DNA of 55,216 bases. It comes from Pseudomonadota bacterium. Lineage in GTDB: Bacteria; SAR324; XYD2-FULL-50-16; JAHJRI01. Positions 9,518 through 18,023 of the stretch are shown here, piece after piece. The DNA lies in assembly GCA_022360105.1 (NCBI GenBank), contig JAKSDL010000780.1, positions 1 through 55,216 on the forward strand, read 5' to 3'. The translations under genes and the position numbers were made by a program. The notes under the pieces were generated by a model. It was not told the origin of the DNA and ran no database searches. It worked only from the letters and a program-made list of their open reading frames with translations. How positions within the stretch are numbered: the first letter of the stretch is position 1; each line of letters starts with the position of its first letter.

Positions 9518-10768
9518 TTAGCTCCCCATTACTGTTTGAATAGCCCTTAAAGCTGCCCCGGTTGAATCTTGAACAGCGGTGTTGACATCGCCGGGAAGTT
9601 TCGCTGTTCCAGCTGCGTGTACACCGAACTTTTGAATACTGGGAGCAACAAACCCGTTTTCATCAATCTGCACCGCTTCAGGCAGTTTTTCACCTTTTAA
9701 ACTTGATTCCATTCCTGTAGCCAATACTACCATATCTGTTTCCAGATGCATCATACTGCCATCAAGAACATTTTCCGCTTCAACGATAGCATTTTGTCCC
9801 TGACCTTCAGTAATTTTGGCGACTTTTCCTTTGATCAGTGTGATATTTTCGTCGTTCTGAATAGCTGATGCAAAGTCTTCGTATTTACCAGGAGTCCTGA
9901 TGTCGATATAGAAAATGGTAATTTTAGCATCCGGATTGGCTTCGCGGACGTATTTAGCTTGTTTTAGAGACGCTAAACAGCAGATTGCAGAGCAATATGG
10001 CAAATGATTTTCGTCTCGAGATCCTGCACATTGCACAAATACAATCGATTCTACCTTCTTTTGGTCGGATGGTCTTAGAATCTGTCCACCTGTGGGTCCG
10101 TTACCTGATGCAATTCGTTCCATCATGACATTGTTAATCACGTTGGGGACTTTGCCAAAACCAAGATTTTCAACTTTAGCGATGTCATAAGGCTTCCAGC
10201 CTGTCGCGTAAACCACGGATGCAACCTCAAGATCTGTTGTGGTTTCTTCTGCCTGCAAATTAATCCCGCCGCATTTACACGCGTCAGCACACTTTGTGCA
10301 GCCTTCCGGACATTTATCGCGATCAATGACGTATTTCGCAGGCCATGCCATTTTGTAAGGCATATAGATCACTTTGGTCTTATCCAGCCCGTAATTATGC
10401 TCGTTTTCTCTTTCAACGGGGCAGGCTTCTACGGCCTCTTCACAGCTGAATGTTTCGCTTACGTATTGTGGTTTGGTTTTGATTTTTACCTGGTAACTCC
10501 CGGGGTTGCCAGTGATGGATGTGACTTCTGAATCTGTAAATGTTTGAATTCGTGGGTTCGGCTTGAGTCTTTTGTAGTTGATTTCCAGTCCGCAAAGGGG
10601 AGGGCATAGTTTGGGGAAATACTGATAAAACCTGGAAACTCGACCCCCAAGGACAGGATTTTTCTCAACCAGAATTACTTCATAACCGACCTCGGCCGCT
10701 TCCAGTGCTGTTGTCAGCCCACTGATTCCGCCACCGATAACTAATATCTTTCCTTTTTGTTCTGCCAT
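9518..10768 (-). CDS. qmoA: Quinone-interacting membrane oxidoreductase subunit QmoA
   Basis: A 416-residue HdrA-like flavoprotein, close to the usual QmoA length. It begins with an FAD motif (LVIGGGISGLTTALEAAEVG, residues ~10-29), then a cysteine-containing insertion (FPKLCPPLCG) and the CPEGCTKCADACKCGG segment for an iron-sulfur cluster. A second nucleotide-binding region and the terminal GDVNTAVQDSTGAALRAI segment complete the fold. QmoA and QmoB form the soluble electron module. A 266-bp gap separates it from aprA, and a stable hairpin lies there. Confidence 0.95.
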   Translation of the reverse strand: MAEQKGKILVIGGGISGLTTALEAAEVGYEVILVEKNPVLGGRVSRFYQYFPKLCPPLCGLEINYKRLKPNPRIQTFTDSEVTSITGNPGSYQVKIKTKPQYVSETFSCEEAVEACPVERENEHNYGLDKTKVIYMPYKMAWPAKYVIDRDKCPEGCTKCADACKCGGINLQAEETTTDLEVASVVYATGWKPYDIAKVENLGFGKVPNVINNVMMERIASGNGPTGGQILRPSDQKKVESIVFVQCAGSRDENHLPYCSAICCLASLKQAKYVREANPDAKITIFYIDIRTPGKYEDFASAIQNDENITLIKGKVAKITEGQGQNAIVEAENVLDGSMMHLETDMVVLATGMESSLKGEKLPEAVQIDENGFVAPSIQKFGVHAAGTAKLPGDVNTAVQDSTGAALRAIQTVMGS

Positions 10769-10922
10769 TCAATTCCCTTGTTGTTGGATCGGATAGTTCA
10801 ATATTATGGATAATTCTTTCGAGTTAGTGGAACAAACCCCGTTTAACTTCAGGAATAAAATATTTCACTTCCGGAGATGAACGTGTTGAGGTGAAAATCT
10901 CACATGCATAAGTTCAAGACAG

Positions 10923-10946
10923 AGCGGGATGCTTATGCACCCCGCT
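10923..10946. other. Hairpin in the aprA-qmoA spacer
   Basis: AGCGGG-a-TGC, loop TTAT, GCA-c-CCCGCT gives a nine-pair stem with one internal mismatch, roughly 90 bases after the aprA stop. There is no T-run on the minus strand. A plausible role is stabilising the 3' end of the highly expressed aprBA message relative to qmoABC, or partial termination. Confidence 0.5.
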
Positions 10947-11034
10947 TCCACCTATTGCATATTTCAAAATAGGAATCTTAAGCTGAACTTCAGGATGAAA
11001 GCCAGCCTAAGAAACTGGTCCAGGCAATTCTGGA

Positions 11035-13005
11035 TTAGTCAGGAATGATCTGATGATAATCACGCTTGAATACTTTCCACTCTCTCGTGTTCTTATCATA
11101 AGTAGAGTTAGTGAAACATCTCCAGTTAGCATCATCAATAGCCAGGTGATCACCACGATAGTAGTAACCTGGATATCTTGTCTCTTCTCTGAACGCAATA
11201 TGCCTAGCATGAGCTTCAGCAGCTACTGTTCTGTGATGGTTTTCCCAACATCTTAACAGTTCGTGAAGATCAGCAGCAGCCAGATGAACAACGTCTTCCT
11301 TCAACATTTCCAAATACTTGAAACCTTCATTCAACATAGTTCCTGAAGTCATGTAATAAGTACTTACACCACCTGCGTACTCATCCATAATCTTCTGGAG
11401 TCGTTGTTGATACATTTTAGGCTTGATATATTCAGGATTGATCTCAGGATCAGTTGTGTATCCGCTATGCTTACCATAGGTTTCCATTGGCAGGTATACT
11501 TCTTTAGCCAATTCTTCTACGTCTTCTGCGAATTCAGGCATTTCAGGATTGTCCATGCAGTACCGAACCATTTCCTTACCAGCAATTCGACCTTCGGCAT
11601 GTGAACCGGAGGAGAACTTGTGACCGGAAGCACCGGCACCATCACCAGCTGTAAAGAGACCTTTGATAGTGGTCATCCTGTTGTATCCCCAGAAGTACTC
11701 TTCAGGACCGAAGTCGCCAGGACCGGATACCCAAAGGCCGGCACAACCAGCGTGTGAACCCAACATGTAAGGCTCAGCAGGCATCAATTCAGATGGAACC
11801 TTTTCAGGAGCCATGTTGTTAGCAGCCCAAACACCAGCTTGTGAGATAGACATGTCTAAGAAATCTTCCCAAGCTTCTGCTTCCAGATGCTTCATCTGTT
11901 TCTTATCCAGTTTTTCTCCCATTTCCTGGAGAGCTTTATCTGTATGGATAAAGATAGGACCTTTACCTTCTTTCATATCCAGCATCATCATGTGATTCCG
12001 CATACAAGTTCCGATATTGTCTACATACTGGCCATACAGTTTCTTACTTTCTTCCGCTCGTGTTACTTGGTAGTCTTCGCCAAGAGCGTTTGAAGCTTTA
12101 GCTTTAAAGAGCAGGAACCAAGCACCAACTGGTCCGTAACCGTCCTTAAATCGGGCCGGGACGAATCGGTTTTCCATCAGAACCAGTTCAGCACCAGCTT
12201 CAGCACCCATAGCATAGTTAGAACCGGAGTTCCATACCGGGAACCAAGCTCGACCTTGACCTTCTGCAGTCGCTCGACCTCTAAAGAAGTTCACACAACC
12301 ACCGCAACCCAGCAATGCTGTTTTACACTTGAAGACATACAGTTTTTGTTCACGAGTACTGAAACCAACAGCACCAGCTACTTTAGTAGGATCGTTCTTG
12401 TCATTCAGAACTTTAATAATGAAAACACGCTCGAACAAGTTCTGGTCAACACCAGTAGCTACTCTGTTCTGCTCAAGAGCTTTCTTTCCAGCTTCACCTA
12501 CGATTACTTTGTAAGATTCACCGTTAATCATGATCTGCCATTTACCAGAATGCATTGGCTCACCGCCTTCACGCAGTGACTTCTTGCCGGCAGCTCTAGC
12601 TTGATGACCATCAAGAGAAACACCATCATCACCTTTCTTCCATACTGGGAGTCCCCAGTCTTCAAAAAGCTGAATAGAATCATCTACCCATCGACCAAGG
12701 TCATAAACCAAGTCTTCACGGATGATTCCCATTAAGTCGTTTCTTACGTACTTAACATAGTCTGCAGGGTCGTTTTTACCCATGTAAGTATTAATAGCAG
12801 AAAGTCCCATAGCAACGGCGCCTGATCTATCTACGGCAGCCTTATCAACCATGGTTACTCTCATTTTCTGTGGACTAGCCCAGCGGTCTGCTTCGTAAGC
12901 AGCACCGCAAGCAGCCATACCACCACCGATCAGCAGTACGTCAGTCTCGTGGACGACGATTTCCGGCTTCTCACAAAATTCAAAATTATTAACTTTTTGT
13001 TCCAT
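11035..13005 (-). CDS. aprA: Adenylylsulfate (APS) reductase alpha subunit
   Basis: Catalytic FAD subunit that reduces APS to sulfite and AMP, or runs in reverse. The 656-residue protein has the FAD-binding N-terminus VLLIGGGMAACGAAYEADR (residues ~24-42), the AVDRSGAVAMGLSAINTY segment near the flavin, and the AprA-typical MENRFVPARFKDGYGPVGAW. Length is normal for dissimilatory AprA. The start ATG follows AGGAG. It forms an operon with aprB 60 bp upstream. The downstream qmoABC points to quinone-linked electron supply. Sequence alone here does not separate the reductive from the oxidative lineage. Confidence 0.97.
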   Translation of the reverse strand: MEQKVNNFEFCEKPEIVVHETDVLLIGGGMAACGAAYEADRWASPQKMRVTMVDKAAVDRSGAVAMGLSAINTYMGKNDPADYVKYVRNDLMGIIREDLVYDLGRWVDDSIQLFEDWGLPVWKKGDDGVSLDGHQARAAGKKSLREGGEPMHSGKWQIMINGESYKVIVGEAGKKALEQNRVATGVDQNLFERVFIIKVLNDKNDPTKVAGAVGFSTREQKLYVFKCKTALLGCGGCVNFFRGRATAEGQGRAWFPVWNSGSNYAMGAEAGAELVLMENRFVPARFKDGYGPVGAWFLLFKAKASNALGEDYQVTRAEESKKLYGQYVDNIGTCMRNHMMMLDMKEGKGPIFIHTDKALQEMGEKLDKKQMKHLEAEAWEDFLDMSISQAGVWAANNMAPEKVPSELMPAEPYMLGSHAGCAGLWVSGPGDFGPEEYFWGYNRMTTIKGLFTAGDGAGASGHKFSSGSHAEGRIAGKEMVRYCMDNPEMPEFAEDVEELAKEVYLPMETYGKHSGYTTDPEINPEYIKPKMYQQRLQKIMDEYAGGVSTYYMTSGTMLNEGFKYLEMLKEDVVHLAAADLHELLRCWENHHRTVAAEAHARHIAFREETRYPGYYYRGDHLAIDDANWRCFTNSTYDKNTREWKVFKRDYHQIIPD

Positions 13006-13065
13006 TACGCTAACACTCCTAAATTAGGGGTAATGAGAAAAATTAAGCGAAAAAATGTCAGTAGA

Positions 13066-13506
13066 TTACGGAGTCTTAAGAGTAACACCGTTAAAAATCT
13101 GAGTAAAAAGACCTTGTTCTTTGATCCTTGAAACGTCAACGTCAACTGCCTGTACGCCACCAGAAATGTCAGCAGCACCTTCGTCAGTTGTTCTGATCGG
13201 GAACTTAAATCGCTTAATCATTCCGTCGCGGAACTTGATAGTCCACATAATTGTGTCAGTACCTCTCATTGGAATACAAGAAGCTCCCAGAGGGGCGAAA
13301 TCAGCATAGCAGCGAACCTCAATAGCCTGTTGCGGGCAAATCTTAACACAGTTGTAACATTCCCAGCACTGCTCAGGTTCTTGGTTCCACGCTTTCATCG
13401 TATCCATATTCAGGTTCATCAGGTCATGAGGACAAATATACATACAAGCTGTCTTATCCTGACCCTTGCAACCGTCACACTTTTCAGTCATTACAAAACT
13501 TGGCAT
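13066..13506 (-). CDS. aprB: Adenylylsulfate (APS) reductase beta subunit
   Basis: Electron-transfer subunit of 146 residues with two 4Fe-4S motifs: Cys10, 13, 21, 25 (CDGCKGQDKTACMYIC) and Cys47, 50, 53, 57 (CWECYNCVKIC). The insertion between Cys13 and Cys21 is the known AprB feature. The C-terminal part is the arm that wraps AprA. GGAGAT precedes the start ATG. As the first gene of the aprBA-qmoABC run its upstream region (13507-13747) is the expected promoter and leader. Confidence 0.97.
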   Translation of the reverse strand: MPSFVMTEKCDGCKGQDKTACMYICPHDLMNLNMDTMKAWNQEPEQCWECYNCVKICPQQAIEVRCYADFAPLGASCIPMRGTDTIMWTIKFRDGMIKRFKFPIRTTDEGAADISGGVQAVDVDVSRIKEQGLFTQIFNGVTLKTP

Positions 13507-13747
13507 CTAATATCTCCTAGAAGAAGGTTTAGTTTTGCAAAAGGTTAATAAAAACACTTCTTTAATTAGTTCTTTATCTATGAATCCCGTACTGAAGATC
13601 CAAAAAAAACAAGGATTATTCTACCCGTTCAGTACCTCCTGTCAAGAGAATCGGAATGATGTAAATCATAAATCAATGAGCAAATTTCCTTTTTAAATCA
13701 GGCATTTTACGAGCATATGCTCATTGCTCTCCGACAACTTGACCTGG
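13507..13747 (-). promoter_or_regulatory. Upstream region of the apr-qmo operon with two dyads
   Basis: GTACTGAA (13589-13596) and TTCAGTAC (13628-13635) are perfect inverted arms; inside them GATCC and GGATT bracket an A-rich stretch that reads as a T-run on the minus strand. Farther upstream, GAGCATATGCTC (13711-13722) is a perfect 12-base palindrome. On the transcribed strand the first dyad could form a leader hairpin and the palindrome could be an operator. No FNR or HcpR consensus was recognised. Confidence 0.4.
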
Positions 13748-14530
13748 TTACTTCCGCGGGTGAATCGGCCCCTCTGCAAAAAGAGCAAACTTTAACCATT
13801 CGAAGCCGAATTTGAGCAGCTCCTCGTCATCGGATTTGATCTTGTTTACAACATCGTCTTTAATATCAAATCGATTCAAAAAACTGCTGTTGAACACAAA
13901 GCTGCGAAATGAGTCCAAATCATAGCTGACCATGATAAAGATATTCATTTTTTGATCCTGGTCATTTTTCAATCCCATGGACTTCAGCCTTGCGACGATC
14001 TCCAACCAGACGTGGTTCTGTTTATCCAACTCAGTCACACCCTGGTTTTCTTTATACTCGTGTACGGTCCATTGATCCTTCTCAAAGTGACCCTTACACA
14101 TCTTCTCCTCAATGATAAAAAAGGAGTTCTTGCCTGCTTCTTCATCAGGCTTTTTTGTAGCCACTCCTGTCGGATAGTTCCGGCAAACCACTGGCCTGTT
14201 TTCGTAAATTGTACATCCCTTCTCACCCAGGAAGACGCATTGTTCCTCCGCATTCATTTTTACTTTTAAGAGTGGAAGTTCGGTGCCCTTAAATGTCTGC
14301 ATTTCCGCATACTTAACCAAAAACTCATCTGATTGGATGCCGAGTGTATTCTTTATTCGGACTACATCAAAGGGAGTCAAAAGTACGTCTATCTGCTTGC
14401 AGCATACATTGAAACAAGGAACGCCCGGATGGCAGGAAAAGGGAAATTTGGCCCCTTCTTCGATGGGCCTGAGACTGAATTGCTCCTCTTCCTGTGGATT
14501 GTTTGGATTTTCTAGTCTGTCTTGTGTCAT
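13748..14530 (-). CDS. YkgJ-family cysteine-cluster protein
   Basis: The 260-residue protein has the YkgJ/UPF0153 signature: CHPGVPCFNVCC (Cys33, 39, 43, 44) and later CVFLGEKGCTIYENRPVVCRNYP, a zinc- or iron-chelating domain of unknown function. The C-terminal ~110 residues are an added helical-looking region without recognised motif. Homologues of this longer form occur in anaerobic sulfate-metabolising bacteria, from memory. It lies upstream of aprB on the same strand, separated by 240 bp. Metal or cluster handling is a guess from the cysteines only. Confidence 0.8.
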   Translation of the reverse strand: MTQDRLENPNNPQEEEQFSLRPIEEGAKFPFSCHPGVPCFNVCCKQIDVLLTPFDVVRIKNTLGIQSDEFLVKYAEMQTFKGTELPLLKVKMNAEEQCVFLGEKGCTIYENRPVVCRNYPTGVATKKPDEEAGKNSFFIIEEKMCKGHFEKDQWTVHEYKENQGVTELDKQNHVWLEIVARLKSMGLKNDQDQKMNIFIMVSYDLDSFRSFVFNSSFLNRFDIKDDVVNKIKSDDEELLKFGFEWLKFALFAEGPIHPRK

Positions 14531-14908
14531 ATACTTCTATAAGCTCTCTCACTATTGTGAACCCCACTAACCACAATACCCGTGAGTTATAATCAAACAA
14601 AAAAACTTTAAACCGGAACTGGGAATGCAATTCCCTGCTTGCCCAACCTATCTCCCAGTTTAAAATTAGTAAAACAAGTGAATACTCTAATGTTCTGAAG
14701 TTAATTACTAAGAAAATTCAGATGGAAATAAAAAATAAATGGGGAGAATTAATATTCATTCATCTCACCACTGTCAACAGTTAAACACTGGTTCAGCAGA
14801 TAAAAAGCTTCGGTGAAATGCAAACAACCTGCCGGGTGGATGAAGAGTTTGGGGATGCCGTTCAACCAGATCAATGTTTCGACTGATAGTCTAAAAGGCA
14901 GTACCAGA
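14531..14908. other. Intergenic region between the GTPase and YkgJ genes
   Basis: I see no supported gene in this 378-bp stretch. A short minus-strand reading frame at 14749-14994 overlaps the end of the GTPase gene in another frame and has no family features. The region carries the nested hairpins described at 14593-14660 and is otherwise AT-rich. Confidence 0.5.
14593..14660 (-). terminator. Nested hairpins with downstream T-run, possible terminator of the GTPase gene
   Basis: GGGAAT-GCA-ATTCCC (14621-14635) is a perfect hairpin. Its 5' arm also matches an outer arm pair, AACTGGGA (14617-14624) with TCCCAGTT (14653-14660), so two folds compete. On the minus strand a run of seven T residues follows about 20 bases later, near 14593-14606. 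The distance is long for a textbook terminator. Confidence 0.35.
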
Positions 14909-15808
14909 TCAACCTGCCGGCGGTCTCTCGAAACTGAAAGGTCCCAGTAGTCCCTTTCTAAAATCCTGAAGAACCTGTCCACATGTTTTTGCAATATCTA
15001 TTTCTCCTTTCTGTTTTTTATAGTTCAATTGTTTGCCGATGAGTAGGAGAAGTTCTTCAGCATTATGATCCAGGCAATTCAAATGGTATCGTTTTTTAAA
15101 TTGTTCAGATTTTATTTCCAGCAGTTGATTAATAACATATGCAGCAACTTGTTCTTTTCCGATAATCTCATCCTTAATGGCGTGAATGGCACAAAGCCAC
15201 ATTCCTTCTTCTTCAGTTTCTATCCTGGGGGGCATGATACCCGGGGTATCCAGCAATTCCAGGTCTTTACCCAACACAATCCATTCCTGATTCCTGGTAA
15301 CACCGGGTCTGTCACCTGTTTGAGCTGCATTGCGGTTGGTAAGGCGATTGATGATGGTGGATTTTCCTGTATTTGGGATACCCACGATGATCAATCTTAG
15401 CGGCGGGGGCTTGATTCCTTTATTTTTGAACTTTTGCCAGCGGGGTTTCATGATGTCCCGGCAAGTGCTGGTAATTTTCTTCAGACTTTTAGGCTGCAGG
15501 GCATTAACAAACACCGCTGCTTGAGAATTGTCTCGAAACCATTTTTTCCAAAGCTCACAGGTGGCTTGATCAGCCAGGTTGGTTTTGTTGAGTACAACCA
15601 AATGAGGCTTCTCACCGATTACTTCCTTGATTGAAGGATTGCCGGATGACAACGGCACCCTGGCATCCCGGATTTCAACAATGATGTCCACCTTCCCGAT
15701 CTTTTCTTTCACCTTCTTAAGAGCTTTGGCCATATGCCCGGGAAACCAGTTAATTCTTCCTGACATATTTCTGGCAGATTTCATTATTGTTGATTTATTC
15801 GTATCCAT
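14909..15808 (-). CDS. rbgA: YlqF/RbgA-type circularly permuted ribosome-assembly GTPase
   Basis: A 299-residue cpGTPase of the 50S-assembly YlqF family. It opens with the family signature NWFPGHMAKALKK (residues 20-32), then the G4 region VVLNKTNLAD (71-80), G1 GIPNTGKS (143-150) and G3 DTPGIMPP, in the permuted order G4-G1-G2-G3, and ends with a helical RNA-binding domain. The G4 motif reads NKTN (Asn74-Asn77) instead of NKxD, unusual because that aspartate recognises guanine. The start is uncertain: no ribosome site precedes the ATG at 15808, and MSGRIN at residue 15 would give the usual family length. Confidence 0.9.
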   Translation of the reverse strand: MDTNKSTIMKSARNMSGRINWFPGHMAKALKKVKEKIGKVDIIVEIRDARVPLSSGNPSIKEVIGEKPHLVVLNKTNLADQATCELWKKWFRDNSQAAVFVNALQPKSLKKITSTCRDIMKPRWQKFKNKGIKPPPLRLIIVGIPNTGKSTIINRLTNRNAAQTGDRPGVTRNQEWIVLGKDLELLDTPGIMPPRIETEEEGMWLCAIHAIKDEIIGKEQVAAYVINQLLEIKSEQFKKRYHLNCLDHNAEELLLLIGKQLNYKKQKGEIDIAKTCGQVLQDFRKGLLGPFSFERPPAG

Positions 15809-15879
15809 AAAATAAAATAAGGTTACATAAACATTGAGTTTTTCAGCTATTCATTGGCCAGAATTACATCCCCCATTTT

Positions 15880-15990
15880 TTGACCCCTCGAACTGCTGAT
15901 ACAAAACTTTGGTTAATTTAAAATCTATTAAACCTGACCACCAACCCAAAAGATTAAATCAGTGTCAAACCTCTTCAGCTAAGGGGTCAA
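15880..15990. repeat. Short element bounded by perfect 9-bp inverted repeats (MITE-like)
   Basis: TTGACCCCT at 15880-15888 and AGGGGTCAA at 15982-15990 are perfect inverted ends of a 111-bp AT-rich, non-coding segment; both ends are flanked by T/A-rich bases. Further in, CTGCTG and CAGCT near the ends extend the resemblance. A small non-autonomous element or a protein-binding dyad are both possible. Confidence 0.35.
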
Positions 15991-16120
15991 TTTTACATGT
16001 ATCTTACACCCTCTAATTTGGTAAGTATAATCAGCTAAATCTCTGATCCTATTATATCTCAATATATTTTCATTGATTTATTGTTTGGGGTCATATAACT
16101 TAAGAAAATCTTGTCGTTTA

Positions 16121-16137
16121 TTTGAGGGCGCCTCAAA
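16121..16137. promoter_or_regulatory. Perfect dyad upstream of the Crp/Fnr gene
   Basis: TTTGAGG-GCG-CCTCAAA is a perfect 7-base inverted repeat with a 3-base centre, 54 bp upstream of the regulator start. The position suits an autoregulatory operator, though it could be an RNA hairpin. Confidence 0.35.
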
Positions 16138-16191
16138 AGGTACTTGGAATATTTGGGAATCAACCTGTTTGCGAACTAATGAGATTAATCT

Positions 16192-16923
16192 ATGAAAGGC
16201 TCACCTGTGAATAAAAAATTCGATCATGAAATCAGGGTTGCGACATTAAAGACTCTGGAATTGTTTCAGGATTTGAGCCATGACCTGTTACTTGAACTTT
16301 CAAAACTGACAACCATTCGGACACTAAAGAAGAACGAAGTTATTTTTGAACAAGGTGATATTGCCAAGAAATTCACCTTTGTGAATAAAGGAATGGTCAA
16401 AGTCATCCGCAGCTTGAAACCGGGTCAGGAAATGATCCTTCGTATTGCTACCGAAGGTGAGTTTTTTGGAATTCTGGCTATTTTCAGTGAGCAGACATAT
16501 GCCGTTCGGGCTGTAACGGAAGGAGAGGTAACCCTGGTTGAGATTCCAAAAGAACCTTTCTTTGATTTTTTGGATAAACACCCGGAAATCTATCGCAAAT
16601 TCCTGAAATTAAGTAGTCAAAACAGTCAGCAAATGATGCGCAAAGTGCCTGAAATGGCCCTGACAAGGATTGAATCACGCGTCGCTAAAATATTGCTGAA
16701 CCTCACAAAAAAAATAGGTTTTCAGGAAGACGGTCTTTATCAATTAAACATGCCCCTTACCCGAAAAGAGATCGCAGCTATGGCGGGTACTACCACAGAA
16801 ACGGTGGTTAGAGTCCTTGGCAGGCTTGAGAAAACCAGCGTCATTGAAATGAATAAGCATCATATCATTCTTCGGGATCAGGACTATCTTGAATCTCTAG
16901 TTGATGAGACGGACCATTTGTAA
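16192..16923 (+). CDS. Crp/Fnr-family transcriptional regulator
   Basis: The 243-residue protein has an N-terminal cyclic-nucleotide-type beta-barrel (residues ~20-135, including EGEFFGILAIFSEQTYAVRAVTEGEVTLVEI) and a C-terminal Crp winged helix (LTRKEIAAMAGTTTETVVRVLGRLEK, near 188-213). No FNR-type cysteine cluster is seen in the first 30 residues, so it is probably not an iron-sulfur oxygen sensor. It stands alone, divergent from region 1. Control of the nearby sulfur genes is possible but not shown. Confidence 0.9.
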   Translation: MKGSPVNKKFDHEIRVATLKTLELFQDLSHDLLLELSKLTTIRTLKKNEVIFEQGDIAKKFTFVNKGMVKVIRSLKPGQEMILRIATEGEFFGILAIFSEQTYAVRAVTEGEVTLVEIPKEPFFDFLDKHPEIYRKFLKLSSQNSQQMMRKVPEMALTRIESRVAKILLNLTKKIGFQEDGLYQLNMPLTRKEIAAMAGTTTETVVRVLGRLEKTSVIEMNKHHIILRDQDYLESLVDETDHL

Positions 16924-16931
16924 CCAAATCA

Positions 16932-16964
16932 AGGCTTGTTAAGTGACCGCGATACAGCAAGCCT
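16932..16964 (+). other. Stem-loop after the Crp/Fnr gene
   Basis: AGGCTTG (16932-16938) and CAAGCCT (16958-16964) are perfect 7-base arms 9 bases after the stop codon, with a 19-base loop and no T-run. Possibly a weak or factor-assisted terminator. Confidence 0.35.
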
Positions 16965-17094
16965 CTTCGCACCATGCCTACCTAACACGCCATTTAAGCA
17001 GCAATCGGATAATCTCCCGCTATTAAAGCCTTAAAAGTGCAGCTTCACCCGACTCGGATTGTATGCCGCTTGTCTTTCGTTACTAATTCATCAC

Positions 17095-17844
17095 ATGGCT
17101 AAAAAAGATAGAATAGATAAATTGATTTTCGAAAGAGGATTCGCTCCAAGCAGGGAAAGAGCACAAGCGTATATTATGGCCGGGAAGGTGCTGGTGGGTA
17201 CGCAAAAGATTGACAAACCAGGGCAAAAGTTTCCTGTCAACTGCGAGATAAGAATATTGGGGGAAGATCAGCCTTATGTGAGTCGTGGAGGATTAAAACT
17301 CGCCAAGGCTATTCAACAATTCAACATCGAGGTAAAGAACCGTGTGGCAATGGACATAGGTGCGTCTACAGGCGGTTTTACAGATTGCCTGTTGCAGAAT
17401 CAGGCCAGTTTCGTATTTGCAGTAGATTCCGGAACCAACCAATTGGATTGGAAACTGATATCCAATTCAAGAGTTAAAAACATGGAAAAATGTAATTTCA
17501 GGCATCTGACTATGGCTGACATTGGAACTCATGTAGACTTGGCTGTGATTGACGTCAGTTTCATCTCCCTCACAAAAATTCTTGGCAACTGCTATCGCTT
17601 TCTTGTCAAGGGTGGACAGGTTATCGCGTTGATTAAACCGCAATTTGAAGCCGGGAGGGATCAAGTGAAAAAGGGCGGTCTTGTTAATGATACTGAAATT
17701 CACCATGAGGTGGTTGAGACGATTAAACGCCATGCCGAATCGATCGGTTTTGCGTGCAAAGCATTAGATAAATCCCCTATTCAAGGCAAAAAGAGTGGTA
17801 ATCGGGAGTTTCTGATCCATCTCGAAAAGCCTCATAGCCGGTAG
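17095..17844 (+). CDS. tlyA: TlyA-family rRNA 2'-O-methyltransferase
   Basis: The 249-residue product (from MAKKDRIDKL at 17095) has an N-terminal S4 RNA-binding domain (residues ~5-60) and an FtsJ-like Rossmann methyltransferase domain with SAM motif MDIGASTGGFTDCLL and the conserved DVSFISL and LIKPQFE segments. TlyA methylates cytidine riboses in 16S and 23S rRNA; its old name is hemolysin A. I reject the longer start at 17059, which adds 12 residues not in the family. It is followed by trkA on the same strand. Confidence 0.93.
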   Translation: MAKKDRIDKLIFERGFAPSRERAQAYIMAGKVLVGTQKIDKPGQKFPVNCEIRILGEDQPYVSRGGLKLAKAIQQFNIEVKNRVAMDIGASTGGFTDCLLQNQASFVFAVDSGTNQLDWKLISNSRVKNMEKCNFRHLTMADIGTHVDLAVIDVSFISLTKILGNCYRFLVKGGQVIALIKPQFEAGRDQVKKGGLVNDTEIHHEVVETIKRHAESIGFACKALDKSPIQGKKSGNREFLIHLEKPHSR

Positions 17845-18023
17845 CCCATCCCATATACCTACTTTTCCCGACTCTAAATGTGACTGTTCCACCCTGTTAA
17901 AACAATCATTTAAATCAAATCGTTTCTATTTCGGCTTTTGACGAAGCCAATCAAAGTGCCTATGATTTTGGAAGGTTGAATTGTTGTTTATAACTTGATG
18001 ACCGCTGTTTCCAAGGAGAATGT

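Larger units (their letters stand above)
15809..16191. other. Divergent intergenic region between the GTPase and Crp/Fnr genes
   Basis: No gene is supported in these 383 bp. They hold the 9-base inverted repeats at 15880-15990 and the TTTGAGG dyad at 16121-16137, and must contain promoters for both flanking genes. The sequence is AT-rich. Confidence 0.5.

Noticed and set aside
14749..14994. 81-codon minus-strand frame downstream of the GTPase
   Set aside because: It overlaps the GTPase end in another frame and lacks family features or a ribosome site.
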